Below are positions 1-11,530 of a DNA stretch of 64,000 bases, one piece after another. The translations under genes were made by a program, and so were the position numbers. Origin of the DNA: Bradyrhizobium sp. 1 (lineage in GTDB: Bacteria; Pseudomonadota; Alphaproteobacteria; Rhizobiales; Xanthobacteraceae); assembly GCF_023073315.1 (NCBI RefSeq), contig NZ_JADPJH010000014.1:62001-126000 (forward strand), in the 5' to 3' direction. Each line of letters starts with the position of its first letter. Positions within the stretch are counted from its first letter, which is position 1. The notes below the pieces were generated by a model, which had not been told where the DNA came from, did not search any database, and worked only from the letters and a program-made list of their open reading frames with translations.

Positions 1-1306
1 ACGCGCCGATCAGCTCGGCGCCGAGTGCGCCGTCGATGGCGCGGTGATCGCACGACAGCGTCACGCTCATCATGTGCGCGATCTCGATCTTGCCTGCGCG
101 CACGACAGGACGCTCCTCGCTGGTGCCGACCGCGAGGATGGTCGCATGCGGCGGGTTGATCACGGCCGTGAAGTGGCTGATGCCGAACATGCCGAGGTTG
201 GAAACCGCGGTGGTCCCGCCCTGGTACTCTTCCGGCTTCAGCTTGCGCGAGCGGGCGCGGGCGGCAAAATCCTTCATCTCGTTGGAGATGGTGGAGAGCG
301 TCTTGGTCTCGGCCTTGCGGATGATCGGCGTGATCAGGCCGCCGGGCATCGCTACCGCGACGCCAACGTCGGAATGGTGGTGCTTGACCATGCCGCTTTC
401 GGTCCAGCTCACATTGCAGTTCGGAATCCGCTGCAGCGCCACCGCCATCGCCTTGATGACGAAGTCGTTGACCGAGATCTTATAGAGCGGCTTCTTCTCC
501 TTGTCCTTCGGCGCAGCCGCGTTGATCTCCTCGCGCGCGGACATCAGCTTGCCGATGTCGCAGTCGATGGTGAGGAAGAAATGCGGGACGTTCTGGATCG
601 ACGCGGTCAGGCGCTGCGCGATGGTGCGGCGCATGCCGTCATGCGGGACGATATCGTAAGAGCCCGGCTCGAACAGCGACAGGATCTGCTTGTCCGACAT
701 GGTCGGCGCGATCGAGGAGGCGCCGGCGGACGGGGCCGCGGCTGGTGCCTTGAGGCCCTTGCCGGACTTGGCCTGCTCGACGTCGCGGGCGACGACACGG
801 CCGTGCGGGCCGGTGCCTGACACCATCGCAACATCGACGCCGGCTTCCTTGGCGAGACGGCGCGCCAGCGGCGAGGAGAATACGCCGCCAGCATGGCCGT
901 TGCTCTGCGCCGCCGGTGCCGCGACCCGAGGTGCCGGGGCAGCAGCGGGCGCCGGAGCGGCCTTGGGGGCGGCAGGCGCCGGCGCAGCAGCGGGAGCCTC
1001 CGCAGCTTTCGGAGGCGCGGCCGAAGCGCTGGGCTTCGCAGCGCCAGCGGCCTTCACATCCTCACCCTCGCCGGCGAGCACCGCGATCACGTCGTTGACC
1101 GGCACATCCTGCGTGCCCTCGGGCACGAGGATCCTGGCGATCGTGCCCTCGTCGATGGCCTCGACCTCCATAGTCGCCTTGTCGGTCTCGATCTCGGCGA
1201 TGATATCGCCGGATTTGACCTTGTCGCCTTCCTTCTTCAGCCATTTGGCGAGGTTGCCCTTCTCCATCGTCGGCGAGAGAGCGGGCATCAGGATGTTGAT
1301 GGGCAT
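1..1306 (-). CDS. pdhC: Dihydrolipoamide acetyltransferase, E2 of pyruvate dehydrogenase (partial)
   Basis: This is the E2 core of the pyruvate dehydrogenase complex, which moves acetyl groups from lipoamide to CoA. The reading frame stays open to the window edge, so the last residues and the stop codon are missing. Residues 1-80 form a lipoyl domain with the lipoylated lysine in [11 protein letters not shown]. An Ala/Pro linker follows, then a peripheral-subunit-binding domain (starting SSPLARRLAKEAGVD), a second Ala-rich linker and the catalytic acyltransferase domain. The active-site motif DHRAIDG lies just before the cut edge. It is the last gene of the pdhA-pdhB-DUF5076-deaminase-pdhC run, 62 bp after the deaminase stop. 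Dihydrolipoamide dehydrogenase would be expected beyond the edge. Identity is very secure. Confidence 0.96.
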   Translation of the reverse strand, partial: MPINILMPALSPTMEKGNLAKWLKKEGDKVKSGDIIAEIETDKATMEVEAIDEGTIARILVPEGTQDVPVNDVIAVLAGEGEDVKAAGAAKPSASAAPPKAAEAPAAAPAPAAPKAAPAPAAAPAPRVAAPAAQSNGHAGGVFSSPLARRLAKEAGVDVAMVSGTGPHGRVVARDVEQAKSGKGLKAPAAAPSAGASSIAPTMSDKQILSLFEPGSYDIVPHDGMRRTIAQRLTASIQNVPHFFLTIDCDIGKLMSAREEINAAAPKDKEKKPLYKISVNDFVIKAMAVALQRIPNCNVSWTESGMVKHHHSDVGVAVAMPGGLITPIIRKAETKTLSTISNEMKDFAARARSRKLKPEEYQGGTTAVSNLGMFGISHFTAVINPPHATILAVGTSEERPVVRAGKIEIAHMMSVTLSCDHRAIDGALGAELIGA

Positions 1307-1368
1307 GCTGACCTCAAGAAGAACTTTGCAAAAATTCGTCCCCGAAAGTGAGAACGAACAGACCAGGT

Positions 1369-1821
1369 TTAGTTGCCGATGTCGCCTTGCCACAGGCGCT
1401 CATTGGCAGGAACGGAACGCCAATTCTTCATCATGGTGATGGAGCGGTCGTCGGCAAGATCAATCCAGGGAATCCCGAACTTGTCGAGAATGTCCTTGGA
1501 GCCCTCGAAGGTGACGGATTCTCCGATCACCACCAGCTTGACCTTGAACAGAGCGAGCGCGCCGGCACACATCGAGCATGGCGACAGCGTGGTGTACATG
1601 ATTGTGTCGTGGAACGAGATCGCGCCGGCCTCGCGCAGGCAGCTCATCTCTCCGTGCAGGATGACGTTGTTTTCCTGCACGCGATTGTTGTGGCCGCGGG
1701 CGATGATTTTGTTCTCGCGTGTCAACACGGCGCCGATCGGCAGACCGCCCTGCGCGATCGAGTCCTGCGCCTCGCGGATCGCCTCGAGCATGAAGTCGAA
1801 ATGGTAGGATTCGATCGCCAC
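1369..1821 (-). CDS. Cytosine deaminase, yeast Fcy1-like (CDA fold)
   Basis: A zinc-dependent deaminase of the CMP/dCMP deaminase superfamily, 150 aa. Zinc ligands and proton shuttle are visible as HGE (His56, Glu58) and PCSMC (Cys82, Cys85). The segment after the second motif and the acidic end (DDRS near residue 121, then a C-terminal WQGDIGN) closely resemble the fungal free-base cytosine deaminase rather than the tRNA deaminase TadA or cytidine deaminase. The likely reaction is therefore cytosine to uracil plus ammonia; this is inferred from remembered family sequences. I chose a GTG start 2 bp after the stop of the DUF5076 gene because it fits a tight operon. An ATG ten codons further in is the alternative. 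Its place inside the pdh operon is odd metabolically. Confidence 0.8.
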   Translation of the reverse strand: MAIESYHFDFMLEAIREAQDSIAQGGLPIGAVLTRENKIIARGHNNRVQENNVILHGEMSCLREAGAISFHDTIMYTTLSPCSMCAGALALFKVKLVVIGESVTFEGSKDILDKFGIPWIDLADDRSITMMKNWRSVPANERLWQGDIGN

Positions 1822-1823
1822 GG

Positions 1824-2126
1824 TCAGTGCCCCTTGCTGCGCGGCGTCGTGGTGCCGGTGTCCGTGGGACGCTCGATCTCGGCCTGGAACATCTCGAGGA
1901 TTCGGCTCATGGCGTCTTCCTCGGTGTATTCGCTCTCGCGGGCATAGGCGCGCGCGGCGTGGCGGGCGAGATCGACGAGCAAGAGCCCCCACATGTCGGG
2001 CTCCTCGAAAGCCCGCTGGAACGCCATCGACAGCCCGCCGTCCAGCACGAATACGCGCAGGATCTCAACTGCATCATCGCGGTCGAGAACGTCGGGTGGC
2101 AATGGCTGCTCCTTCGGGCCCGTCAT
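1824..2126 (-). CDS. DUF5076-like small protein in pdh operon
   Basis: A 100-aa soluble acidic protein with no signal peptide or membrane segment. It looks like the DUF5076 family of Rhizobiales, judged from the start (PKEQPLPPDVL) and the central stretch WGLLLVDLARHAARAYA; that assignment is from memory and moderately sure. Function is unknown. It begins three bases after the pdhB stop and ends two bases before the deaminase GTG, so it is co-transcribed and probably translationally coupled with the pyruvate dehydrogenase genes. Confidence 0.75.
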   Translation of the reverse strand: MTGPKEQPLPPDVLDRDDAVEILRVFVLDGGLSMAFQRAFEEPDMWGLLLVDLARHAARAYARESEYTEEDAMSRILEMFQAEIERPTDTGTTTPRSKGH

Positions 2127-2129
2127 GGC

Positions 2130-3530
<1,401 letters not shown>

Positions 3531-3559
3531 ATCGGCTCCAAAAGAAAGCTTGCGCGCGT

Positions 3560-4582
3560 TCAGCGATAAACGTCGGTCCAGAGCTCGGCGGCTTCCGGCT
3601 CGGGATCATGCTGGGCAAAGTCGGCGGATGCGTTGACGATGTCGCGCACTTCCGCGTCGATCGCCTTCAGGTCCTGCTCGCTGACCTTGGCCGCGAGCAG
3701 GCGGTTGCGCACCTGCTCGATCGGATCCTGGTCATGGCGAACCTTCTCGACCTCCTCGCGGGTGCGATATTTCGCAGGGTCGGACATCGAGTGACCGCGA
3801 TAGCGATAGGTCTGCATTTCCAGAATCATCGGCCCTTTGCCGGAGCGGCACCAGGCTGCGGCTTCGTCGCCGGCGGCCTTGACGGCGCGGACGTCCATGC
3901 CGTCGACTTGCAGGCCGGGAATATTGAAGGACGCGCCGCGCTTCGAAAAATCCTGCTGCGCCGAGGCGCGCGAGACCGAGGTGCCCATGGCGTAGCGGTT
4001 GTTCTCGATGACGTAGATCACCGGCAGCTTCCAGAGCTCCGCCATGTTGAAGCTCTCATAGACCTGGCCCTGGTTGGCCGCGCCGTCGCCGAAATAGGCG
4101 ACGCTGACATTGTCGTTACCACGATAGTGGTTGGCGAAGGCCAGACCCGTGCCGAGCGAAACCTGGGCACCGACGATGCCGTGGCCGCCGTAAAAGTGCT
4201 TCTCCTTGCTGAACATGTGCATGGAGCCGCCCTTGCCCTTGGAATAGCCGCCGCGGCGGCCCGTGAGCTCGGCCATGACGCCTTTGGCCTCCATGCCGGT
4301 GGCAAGCATATGGCCGTGATCGCGATAGCCGGTGATGACCTGATCGCCCAGCTTCAGGGCCATCTGCATACCGACCACCACGGCCTCCTGGCCGATATAG
4401 AGATGGCAGAAACCGCCGATCGCACCCATGCCGTAGAGCTGGCCGGCCTTTTCCTCGAACCGCCGGATCAGGAGCATCTCGCGGAACGCCTTGAGCTCCT
4501 GCTCCTTGGTGAATTCCGGGGGCGAGCCGCCGTCGGTTTTGTCCTGTGCAGCGCCTGCGGCGGCTTTCTTGGGTGCGGCCAT
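3560..4582 (-). CDS. pdhA: Pyruvate dehydrogenase E1 alpha subunit
   Basis: E1 alpha decarboxylates pyruvate with thiamine diphosphate and passes the hydroxyethyl unit to lipoamide. The protein has 340 aa, the usual length. The thiamine-diphosphate motif begins [17 protein letters not shown] and ends with [10 protein letters not shown]. The phosphorylation-loop-like segment [15 protein letters not shown] is present. An Ala/Lys-rich leader of about 20 residues precedes the conserved core. It is the first gene of the minus-strand pdh operon. The 254-bp gap upstream should contain the operon promoter, but I could not point to a convincing box. Confidence 0.97.
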   Translation of the reverse strand: MAAPKKAAAGAAQDKTDGGSPPEFTKEQELKAFREMLLIRRFEEKAGQLYGMGAIGGFCHLYIGQEAVVVGMQMALKLGDQVITGYRDHGHMLATGMEAKGVMAELTGRRGGYSKGKGGSMHMFSKEKHFYGGHGIVGAQVSLGTGLAFANHYRGNDNVSVAYFGDGAANQGQVYESFNMAELWKLPVIYVIENNRYAMGTSVSRASAQQDFSKRGASFNIPGLQVDGMDVRAVKAAGDEAAAWCRSGKGPMILEMQTYRYRGHSMSDPAKYRTREEVEKVRHDQDPIEQVRNRLLAAKVSEQDLKAIDAEVRDIVNASADFAQHDPEPEAAELWTDVYR

Positions 4583-4836
4583 GGGAATTCCGGGTCAGAG
4601 AAAACTTTCGTCCTCTCTAACCCAGTTCAAACGCCGTTGGAAAGCACCACGGCGGCATGGCACGACTTTCATTATGCCGCACTGCAACGTGACCGAAATT
4701 TTGCAAAACCTTTGGGCTTGATCAGGCAACTTTAGCTCGGCCGCCAACGAAGCAGGCACGAGCAGCCGAGCCGACGAAATTCGGACGCGCTGATCGAGGG
4801 GTCCGAACCCTCGCGCGAGTCCGATTCGCAGCCTTC

Positions 4837-6225
4837 CTACCAGCCGAGCTCACGCAAATACGCTGCGCGGGCGGCAACGCCGGTATGCGTGAAATCGGTG
4901 AAGACCCCGTCAACGCCGAGACGGAAGAATTTGAGATATTCAAGGCCGGGATCGCCGCGATAATCGGCAGCGAGATATTTCTTCTCGTTACGGAACGTGA
5001 AGACGTGCACGAACAGGCCGAGCTTGTGCGCATCGGCAATCAGGCTGGTTGCGTCCTGCGTCGAAGCGTCCGGCGTCGATCCCTTGTAAGGCGTGCCGTC
5101 GGCGTTGCTGTCCTTCCACGGCGCGATCTTGAGCGGAACGATGTAGGCCTTCCACGGACCGATGCCGTCGGCATAGGTCTTGATCTCGGCCAGGCCCTCA
5201 GGCGTCAGCATCGCATCATACAGGCGCGCGTCGCCCGCAACCGTCCAGTCGAACGGACGGGAGTTGGTGATGTTGTTGAGCAGAACTTTTCCAGTCTTGA
5301 AGTCGATGCCGTTGCCGTCAATGAGCTGCACCTGCCGCGTCTGAAGGCCGTGGCTGCGCATATATTTCAGGCTGGCGGGCTCGAAGCTCTGAACCAGGAT
5401 CGGCGCGTCCTTGGTGTTGAGACCGTTATCCCCAATGATCTTGATCAGGGCATCTTCGAGCGGACGGCTGCCGGCGGCGCCGCAGCCATTCGCAATCGCC
5501 TGGGCATTGTTCCAGGTCGGGTTCTTGGTCTCGGGATAGACGAGGATGGAACGCCCGGTCTCCTTGCTCCTGGCCTTGGCGATGTCGATGACGTCCTGGA
5601 AGCTGATAACAGGGAATTTGCCGTTGAAGACTTTGGGCCGCTCGTTGGCCGCATCATAGGTGGTGCCGCCGATCCAGCCCTTCAGCTCGGCCATGGTGAA
5701 ATCGGTGATCGACCAGTCGTTGGTGTGGTCCTCACCATCGACGATCAATGACTTCAGCACTGATTTGGGGTCGGCCGCATCGGTGAGATCGGTCAGATAG
5801 TCGGCCGGCGTGCTGGCCGCAGCTGGAGCCTTGACGCGCACACCTGGCACCGTGCGCTTGCGCGCCGCCACGGCCGCATTGGTCTTCGCCACCTCGGCGA
5901 CATTGGTGTTGTCGGCGAGCCAGGGGTTATGTCGCACGACCAGGACGCAATCCTTGGTCAGGTGCAAATCCTCTTCGAGCGCATCGGTCCCGACGGCAGC
6001 CGCGAGGTCATACGAGGCCTCGGTCTCTTCCGGCACCAGTCCCGGCAGGCCACGATGTCCGAGGATCAGCGGTGCCTTTCCGTCGACGGTCAGGAAGGGT
6101 TTTGCGCCTGATGGCGCCGGGCCGGTCTGCGCGACGGCCGACGATAGCGGAACGAATGCCAGGGCAGCCGCACCGAGCAGCATCGCTCCCATACGCACCG
6201 TCTGTCGTGAACGATTGTCCCGCAT
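4837..6225 (-). CDS. Periplasmic glycerophosphodiester phosphodiesterase family protein
   Basis: An exported GDPD-like TIM-barrel phosphodiesterase of 462 aa. The ATG at 6225 gives a clear signal peptide (basic MRDNRSRQTVRMG, hydrophobic AMLLGAAALAFVPL, then SSAVAQ). The catalytic start GHRG is followed by PEET where PENT is usual, then EEDLHLTKD and VRHNPWL where the classical family has HD. Large internal segments such as the KGWIGGTTYDAANERP region are characteristic of long GDPD proteins that act in the periplasm. The likely substrate is a glycerophosphodiester, but the HN in place of HD makes activity less certain. It sits alone between divIC and pdhA. Confidence 0.85.
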   Translation of the reverse strand: MRDNRSRQTVRMGAMLLGAAALAFVPLSSAVAQTGPAPSGAKPFLTVDGKAPLILGHRGLPGLVPEETEASYDLAAAVGTDALEEDLHLTKDCVLVVRHNPWLADNTNVAEVAKTNAAVAARKRTVPGVRVKAPAAASTPADYLTDLTDAADPKSVLKSLIVDGEDHTNDWSITDFTMAELKGWIGGTTYDAANERPKVFNGKFPVISFQDVIDIAKARSKETGRSILVYPETKNPTWNNAQAIANGCGAAGSRPLEDALIKIIGDNGLNTKDAPILVQSFEPASLKYMRSHGLQTRQVQLIDGNGIDFKTGKVLLNNITNSRPFDWTVAGDARLYDAMLTPEGLAEIKTYADGIGPWKAYIVPLKIAPWKDSNADGTPYKGSTPDASTQDATSLIADAHKLGLFVHVFTFRNEKKYLAADYRGDPGLEYLKFFRLGVDGVFTDFTHTGVAARAAYLRELGW

Positions 6226-6363
6226 AACCAGTCTCCGTCTTTGCGCAGCATTGCGTCGAATGCCGAACTTGCCGTCTTGTCCCAATTCTCTGACAGGCGG
6301 ATGACGAAAAGCGAAGGTGATTTCTCACCTGCATGCGGCGATGCCGGCCTCGCGACGCGTTGA

Positions 6364-6681
6364 TTAATTCGTCGGGATCATCCGGACGACATCGTGCGGA
6401 TTGACATAGTCGAGCTGGAACCGCGCCCGCTCGTCCAACATATCGGGATCGATCCGCGCGGAACGCAGCAGCGAGACGCGCTGCTCGCTCCGGGCGCGCT
6501 CGCGCTTGAGCTGCGCCAGCTCACTGGTCAGTGCGATGATCTCCTGGTCGAGCTCCTGGCGGGCGTTGAGGCCGTATTTGCCGGTATAGGCGTTGACGCC
6601 GAAATAGCCGACGATGGCGGCCGCCATCGCATAGAGGGCAAGGCCGGTCAGGATCGATTTCAGGCGCGCGCGGGAGACCAT
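6364..6681 (-). CDS. Septum formation initiator, FtsB/DivIC family
   Basis: A small bitopic division protein of 105 aa. It has a short cytoplasmic tail, one membrane helix (residues about 12-32, SILTGLALYAMAAAIVGYF), then a coiled coil (about 45-85, rich in Glu, Leu and Arg: ELDQEIIALTSELAQLKRER) and a conserved end around DPDMLDERARFQLDYVNP. FtsB-type proteins bridge FtsL/FtsQ in the divisome. A longer reading to 6756 exists, but the ATG at 6681 gives the normal family N-terminus. In rhizobia divIC usually lies between eno and pdhA, as here. Confidence 0.9.
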   Translation of the reverse strand: MVSRARLKSILTGLALYAMAAAIVGYFGVNAYTGKYGLNARQELDQEIIALTSELAQLKRERARSEQRVSLLRSARIDPDMLDERARFQLDYVNPHDVVRMIPTN

Positions 6682-6754
6682 CCTGGGAAGATGGGGCAGC
6701 TTGGTTAAGGGCGTGCTAACTGGCGGCCCCTTCCCCGCCTCTCGGGCTCGTAAC

Positions 6755-6889
6755 ACTCATCCCTCATGGTGAGGGGGCGCGTAGCGCCGTCTCCGGACGA
6801 TGCTTCGCATCGCCGGGAGAACCATGCAGCCCGACGGTCCCCGCGGCCGTCCTTCGAGACGGCGCTAACGCGCCTCCTCAGGATGAGGA
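6755..6889. repeat. Long palindromic intergenic repeat (Bradyrhizobium type)
   Basis: An imperfect palindrome filling the gap upstream of divIC. It opens with ACTCATCCCTCATGGTGAGG and closes with CCTCCTCAGGATGAGG. Inside are GGCGCGTAGCGCCGTCTC and its partner GAGACGGCGCTAACGCGCC, and a small hairpin CGATGCTTCGCATCG. The outer arms match the family of CTCATCCTGAGGAGGC-type repeats that I recall as abundant in Bradyrhizobium intergenic DNA. It could fold into a large stem in RNA and attenuate read-through into divIC. Confidence 0.75.
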
Positions 6890-6918
6890 TCTCTCGTGTG
6901 GCCGCGGGGGATTCGGCC

Positions 6919-7470
6919 TCAGCCGTGGTGCTTCGCGACGTGCGCGGCGAAGGCGTCGATATAGGCCTGGAGCACCGGCTTCAGGGAGTCCTTGGTCAGA
7001 TTGCCGTCCGCATCGAAGGCGTCGCCGATCGCGTTCAGGTAAATCTCCGGCTGCTGCATGATCGGGCCGGTGATGCCCGGCAGGATGTTCTGCAGCGTCT
7101 TGGCGGCGCTGACGCCACCGAGCGGGCTCGGTGAGTTCGAGATGATGCCGACCGGCTTGCCGTTAAACGAGCTCTTGCCATAGGGGCGCGAGGCGACGTC
7201 GATGGCGTTCTTGAGCACGCCCGGAATGGCGCGGTTGTATTCGGGGGTCACGAAGACGACGCCGTCGGATTTCTGGAGCTTCTCGCGGAAGGCCAGCCAG
7301 TCGGCGGGCGGCGCGCCCTCGAGGTCCTGGTTGAAGAACGAGATGCCCGCCGGCGTGATGACCTCGAGCTTGAGCGAGGCCGGCGCGAGCTTTGCCAGCG
7401 CATTGGCGATCTTCAGCGAAAAGCTGTCCTTGCGCAGGCTGCCGGCGATCACGACGATGTTGTAGGCCAT
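6919..7470 (-). CDS. NAD(P)H-dependent FMN reductase
   Basis: A flavodoxin-fold NAD(P)H:FMN/quinone oxidoreductase (FMN_red family), 183 aa, the usual length. The flavin phosphate loop is near the start (IAGSLRKDSFSLKIANAL). The second flavin-contact motif is TPEYNRAIPGVLKNAIDVAS, with the segment SPSPLGGVSAAKTLQNIL after it. It is cytosolic with no signal. The ATG at 7470 was chosen because the upstream extension has no family similarity. Probable roles are reduction of free FMN, quinones or azo compounds; the substrate cannot be read from sequence. Confidence 0.9.
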   Translation of the reverse strand: MAYNIVVIAGSLRKDSFSLKIANALAKLAPASLKLEVITPAGISFFNQDLEGAPPADWLAFREKLQKSDGVVFVTPEYNRAIPGVLKNAIDVASRPYGKSSFNGKPVGIISNSPSPLGGVSAAKTLQNILPGITGPIMQQPEIYLNAIGDAFDADGNLTKDSLKPVLQAYIDAFAAHVAKHHG

Positions 7471-7835
7471 GGATTGTCCTCGGGGGCTTGAGTGGGAGTG
7501 CCGGCGGCACTTAAACGATCCGGACCAATGGATGCAAGTGCATGAACCGGTCCGATTTGGAAACGCTGAGTTTCGCGAAAGCAGATGGTCGAACCATAGC
7601 CCGGATGGAGCGCAGCGCCGCATCTGCCCACCATGCCACCATACCCCTGTTTTGCCCGACGGCGCAAGTTTTATTCGGTTTCGCCGAATAACTGAAATCG
7701 CTACCGATTTCTACTGTGCATGGGGTTGTTTTCGACTTTTTTGTTTCGACAGGCAGTTCCGCAGAATGCCGAGCCCGTAAAAACAATCAGGCCGCCAAGC
7801 GGCGGCCTGATCTTCAGCGCAAATTTGTGGCCCGC
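7471..7835. other. Intergenic region with terminator and repeat fragment
   Basis: No gene is supported in these 365 bases. They hold the intrinsic terminator of the metallo-beta-lactamase-fold gene at the right end (annotated separately). At 7597-7617 there is a fragment TAGCCCGGATGGAGCGCAGC that resembles a common Bradyrhizobium intergenic repeat. The rest is likely the promoter region of the FMN reductase gene. Short open frames here lack ribosome-binding sites and overlap the repeat. Confidence 0.5.
7778..7811 (-). terminator. Rho-independent terminator of the MBL-fold gene
   Basis: A perfect 11-bp inverted repeat (ATCAGGCCGCC at 7786-7796 and GGCGGCCTGAT at 7801-7811) with a 4-base loop. 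Read on the minus strand it is followed by TGTTTTTAC, a T-tract, and lies 25 bp after the stop at 7836. Confidence 0.9.
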
Positions 7836-8834
7836 TCAGATCGTCGGATTCCACGCCGACGGGATCAGGCGATATTTCGCGCCGTCCTTCTCGACATGGC
7901 CGACCGAGGGGAAGGTGAAGTGGAATCCGATCACGGTCGCCTTCTCGGCTGCCGCCATGTCGTAAAACTTGTGGCGCGTCTCCTGCGCCATCGCAGCGTC
8001 GGTGTCGAACACCACGTGCCAGTCCGGATTGCGCAGGAAGAATTCCGGAATGTTGGTGACGTCCGACTGGATCAGCACCTTCGCATCGCCCGAGGCGACC
8101 GCGAACGAGGTGTGGCCAGGCGTGTGGCCCGGCGTCGCGATCGAGGTGATGCCCGGCGCGACCTCCTTGCCCCACTCGTATTTGGTGACCTTGGACTCGA
8201 GGCCGGCAAAGGTCTTCTTCACGTTGGCGAAGTAATTCTTCATCATCGGATTGGACTCGGCCTTGGCCGTGTTGTCCTCGCTGGTCCAGAACTCCCAGTC
8301 CTTGCCCGGCACCATGATCTCCGCATTCGGGAAGGCGAGCGCGCCATCGGCGAGGCGGATGCCATTGGTATGGTCAGGATGCAGATGCGACAGCAGCACG
8401 ACGTCGATGCTCTTGGGATCGACGCCGGCAGCCTGGAGATTTTGCAGCGTGCGACCGACCGCGCCTTTGCTCGCCTCGAGATTGGCGACGCCGTTGCCCG
8501 CATCGATCAGAACGAGCTTGGAGCCGGTGTTGATGAGCTGCGGGTTGAACGGCACGGTGACCATGCCCTTCGGCATGTAGGCCGCCTCGCCCGCGGCCAG
8601 CGCTTCCTCCTTCGGCGCGTTGACGACGAACTTGTCCGGCATCGGGAAGGTGCGCGCGCCGTCATTGATCGAGGTGCACTCGAAGCTGCCGACCTTGTAG
8701 CGGTAGAAGCCCGGCGCCTGCGTGCCGGCTTGCGGCACTGCGGCATTGGCGGTGGTCGGCCGGAGGCCGGTGGCGGCAGCCGCACCGACGGCGGCGGCGC
8801 CTGCGAGCAGATGACGGCGATTGAGATCGGTCAT
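7836..8834 (-). CDS. Exported MBL-fold metallo-hydrolase (Tat signal)
   Basis: A 332-aa metallo-beta-lactamase-fold hydrolase. The N-terminus NRRHLLAGAAAVGAAAATG followed by TANA is a twin-arginine-type signal peptide, so the folded metalloenzyme is probably exported to the periplasm. The metal motif is SHLHPDHTNG, with later metal-site candidates TPGHTPGHTSF, a conserved Asp in LIQSDV, and a His near the end (GFHFTFPSVGH). This looks like the quorum-quenching lactonase/alkylsulfatase-like group, but the substrate is unknown. A strong SD-like AAGGGGA precedes the ATG. A good terminator follows, so it may be monocistronic. Confidence 0.88.
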   Translation of the reverse strand: MTDLNRRHLLAGAAAVGAAAATGLRPTTANAAVPQAGTQAPGFYRYKVGSFECTSINDGARTFPMPDKFVVNAPKEEALAAGEAAYMPKGMVTVPFNPQLINTGSKLVLIDAGNGVANLEASKGAVGRTLQNLQAAGVDPKSIDVVLLSHLHPDHTNGIRLADGALAFPNAEIMVPGKDWEFWTSEDNTAKAESNPMMKNYFANVKKTFAGLESKVTKYEWGKEVAPGITSIATPGHTPGHTSFAVASGDAKVLIQSDVTNIPEFFLRNPDWHVVFDTDAAMAQETRHKFYDMAAAEKATVIGFHFTFPSVGHVEKDGAKYRLIPSAWNPTI

Positions 8835-8953
8835 GGAGAGGTCCCCTTCTGAGCGCCTTCGCGGTTTTCCGCTTTCAAATGGCGGCGGAATAATCTCCCG
8901 CTTCGCTCAGAAGGCAAGACCTTCTTTCGGTGACGTGCCGTCGCACGTCCCGA

Positions 8954-10087
8954 TTATTTATTTGGGTTGATGAGGAATTTTTCACCGGTGGCGCGTTTGG
9001 CGTACGCCGCGATGTTGGCGGGATCGAGCGCCTCGGGAAGCGAGACTACCTTGGTGTAGTGGCTGGCAAAAGTGGTCTTCAGTTCACTCACGACACGCTG
9101 ACGCAGCCGTCCGATATCGGCGGGTCCGATCTTCTGGAGGAACGGGGTCAGCAGCCAGCCGCCGACGCCCCAGGCCATGCCGAAGCCGCGCGGCAGTTCG
9201 ATCGGACGGATATCGAGCCCGCCATAGACATAGACCTGCTTGTGCACGTTGGAGCCGTAGCGGCTGTATTCCTTGGCGGTCTTGTTGATCGCGATTTCCA
9301 TGCAGTTGAGGATGTCGCCGGCGAGCTTGCCGCCGCCGATGGCATCGAAGGCGATGGTGGCACCGGTGTCGACCAGCGCGGCCGTGAGATCGTCGAGGAA
9401 GCTGGGCGCACTGGAATCGACGACGTGCTTGGCGCCGATCTTCTTCAGGATCTCCGCCTGCTCCTTGCTGCGCACGATGTTGACGAGTCCAATGCCGTCC
9501 TTGATGCAGATCTTGTTCAGCATCTGACCGAGGTTGGAGGCAGCCGCGGTATGCACCAGGGCCTTGTGGCCTTCACGCCGCATCGTCTCGGTCATGCCGA
9601 GCGCGGTCAGCGGATTGACGAACCAGGACGCGCCCTCCGCCGCCGTGGTGCCCTCGGGCAGCGGCTGGCAGTCCCTCGCCTTCAGGGTCCGATATTGCGC
9701 GTACATGGCGCCGCCGATCATCGCGACCGTCTTGCCCATCAGTGCCTTCGCAGCATCCGACGCCCCGGTCTTGATGACGACGCCTGCACCTTCATTGCCG
9801 ACCGGCAGGGACTGGTCGAGCCGCGCCCCCATCGCACGCATCGCACCGTCAGGCACCTTCGCGGTGATGACCGGCGCGTCCTTGCCGCCCGAGGCCTTCG
9901 CCGTGCTCATGTCGGCGGCGCCGACAAGCAGGCCGAGGTCGGACGGGTTGATCGGCGCCGCCTCGATGCGGACGACGACCTCGTCGTCCGCGGGCTCGGG
10001 GGTCGGCACCTCCAGAAGCGAGATTTCGAGCTCGCCGCTTTTCTTGATCAGCGAACGCAGTTGCAGGCCGGTGTTGCCGTCGCTCAT
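8954..10087 (-). CDS. Zinc-independent MDR-family NADPH oxidoreductase
   Basis: A medium-chain dehydrogenase/reductase of the quinone-oxidoreductase type, 377 aa. The GroES-like N-terminal half includes APINPSDLGLLVG and PVGNEGAGVV. The Rossmann half includes VHTAAASNLGQMLNKI. The four-cysteine structural zinc site of classical alcohol dehydrogenases is absent. An unusual insertion around residues 55-90 (from MSTAKASGGKD to MRAMGARLD) separates two conserved stretches. It starts 34 bp after the enolase stop on the same strand, so read-through from eno is possible. The substrate is unknown, probably an enone or quinone. Confidence 0.85.
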   Translation of the reverse strand: MSDGNTGLQLRSLIKKSGELEISLLEVPTPEPADDEVVVRIEAAPINPSDLGLLVGAADMSTAKASGGKDAPVITAKVPDGAMRAMGARLDQSLPVGNEGAGVVIKTGASDAAKALMGKTVAMIGGAMYAQYRTLKARDCQPLPEGTTAAEGASWFVNPLTALGMTETMRREGHKALVHTAAASNLGQMLNKICIKDGIGLVNIVRSKEQAEILKKIGAKHVVDSSAPSFLDDLTAALVDTGATIAFDAIGGGKLAGDILNCMEIAINKTAKEYSRYGSNVHKQVYVYGGLDIRPIELPRGFGMAWGVGGWLLTPFLQKIGPADIGRLRQRVVSELKTTFASHYTKVVSLPEALDPANIAAYAKRATGEKFLINPNK

Positions 10088-10121
10088 GTCGATCCTCCCC
10101 TGTCTTTGTTAAAGCGCTGGC

Positions 10122-11530
<1,409 letters not shown>

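Noticed and set aside
4583..4836. A TGGCAC at about 4657 upstream of pdhA as a sigma-54 site
   Set aside because: The matching TTGC is absent at the required 5-base spacing (TCAT instead), so it is not a -24/-12 promoter.
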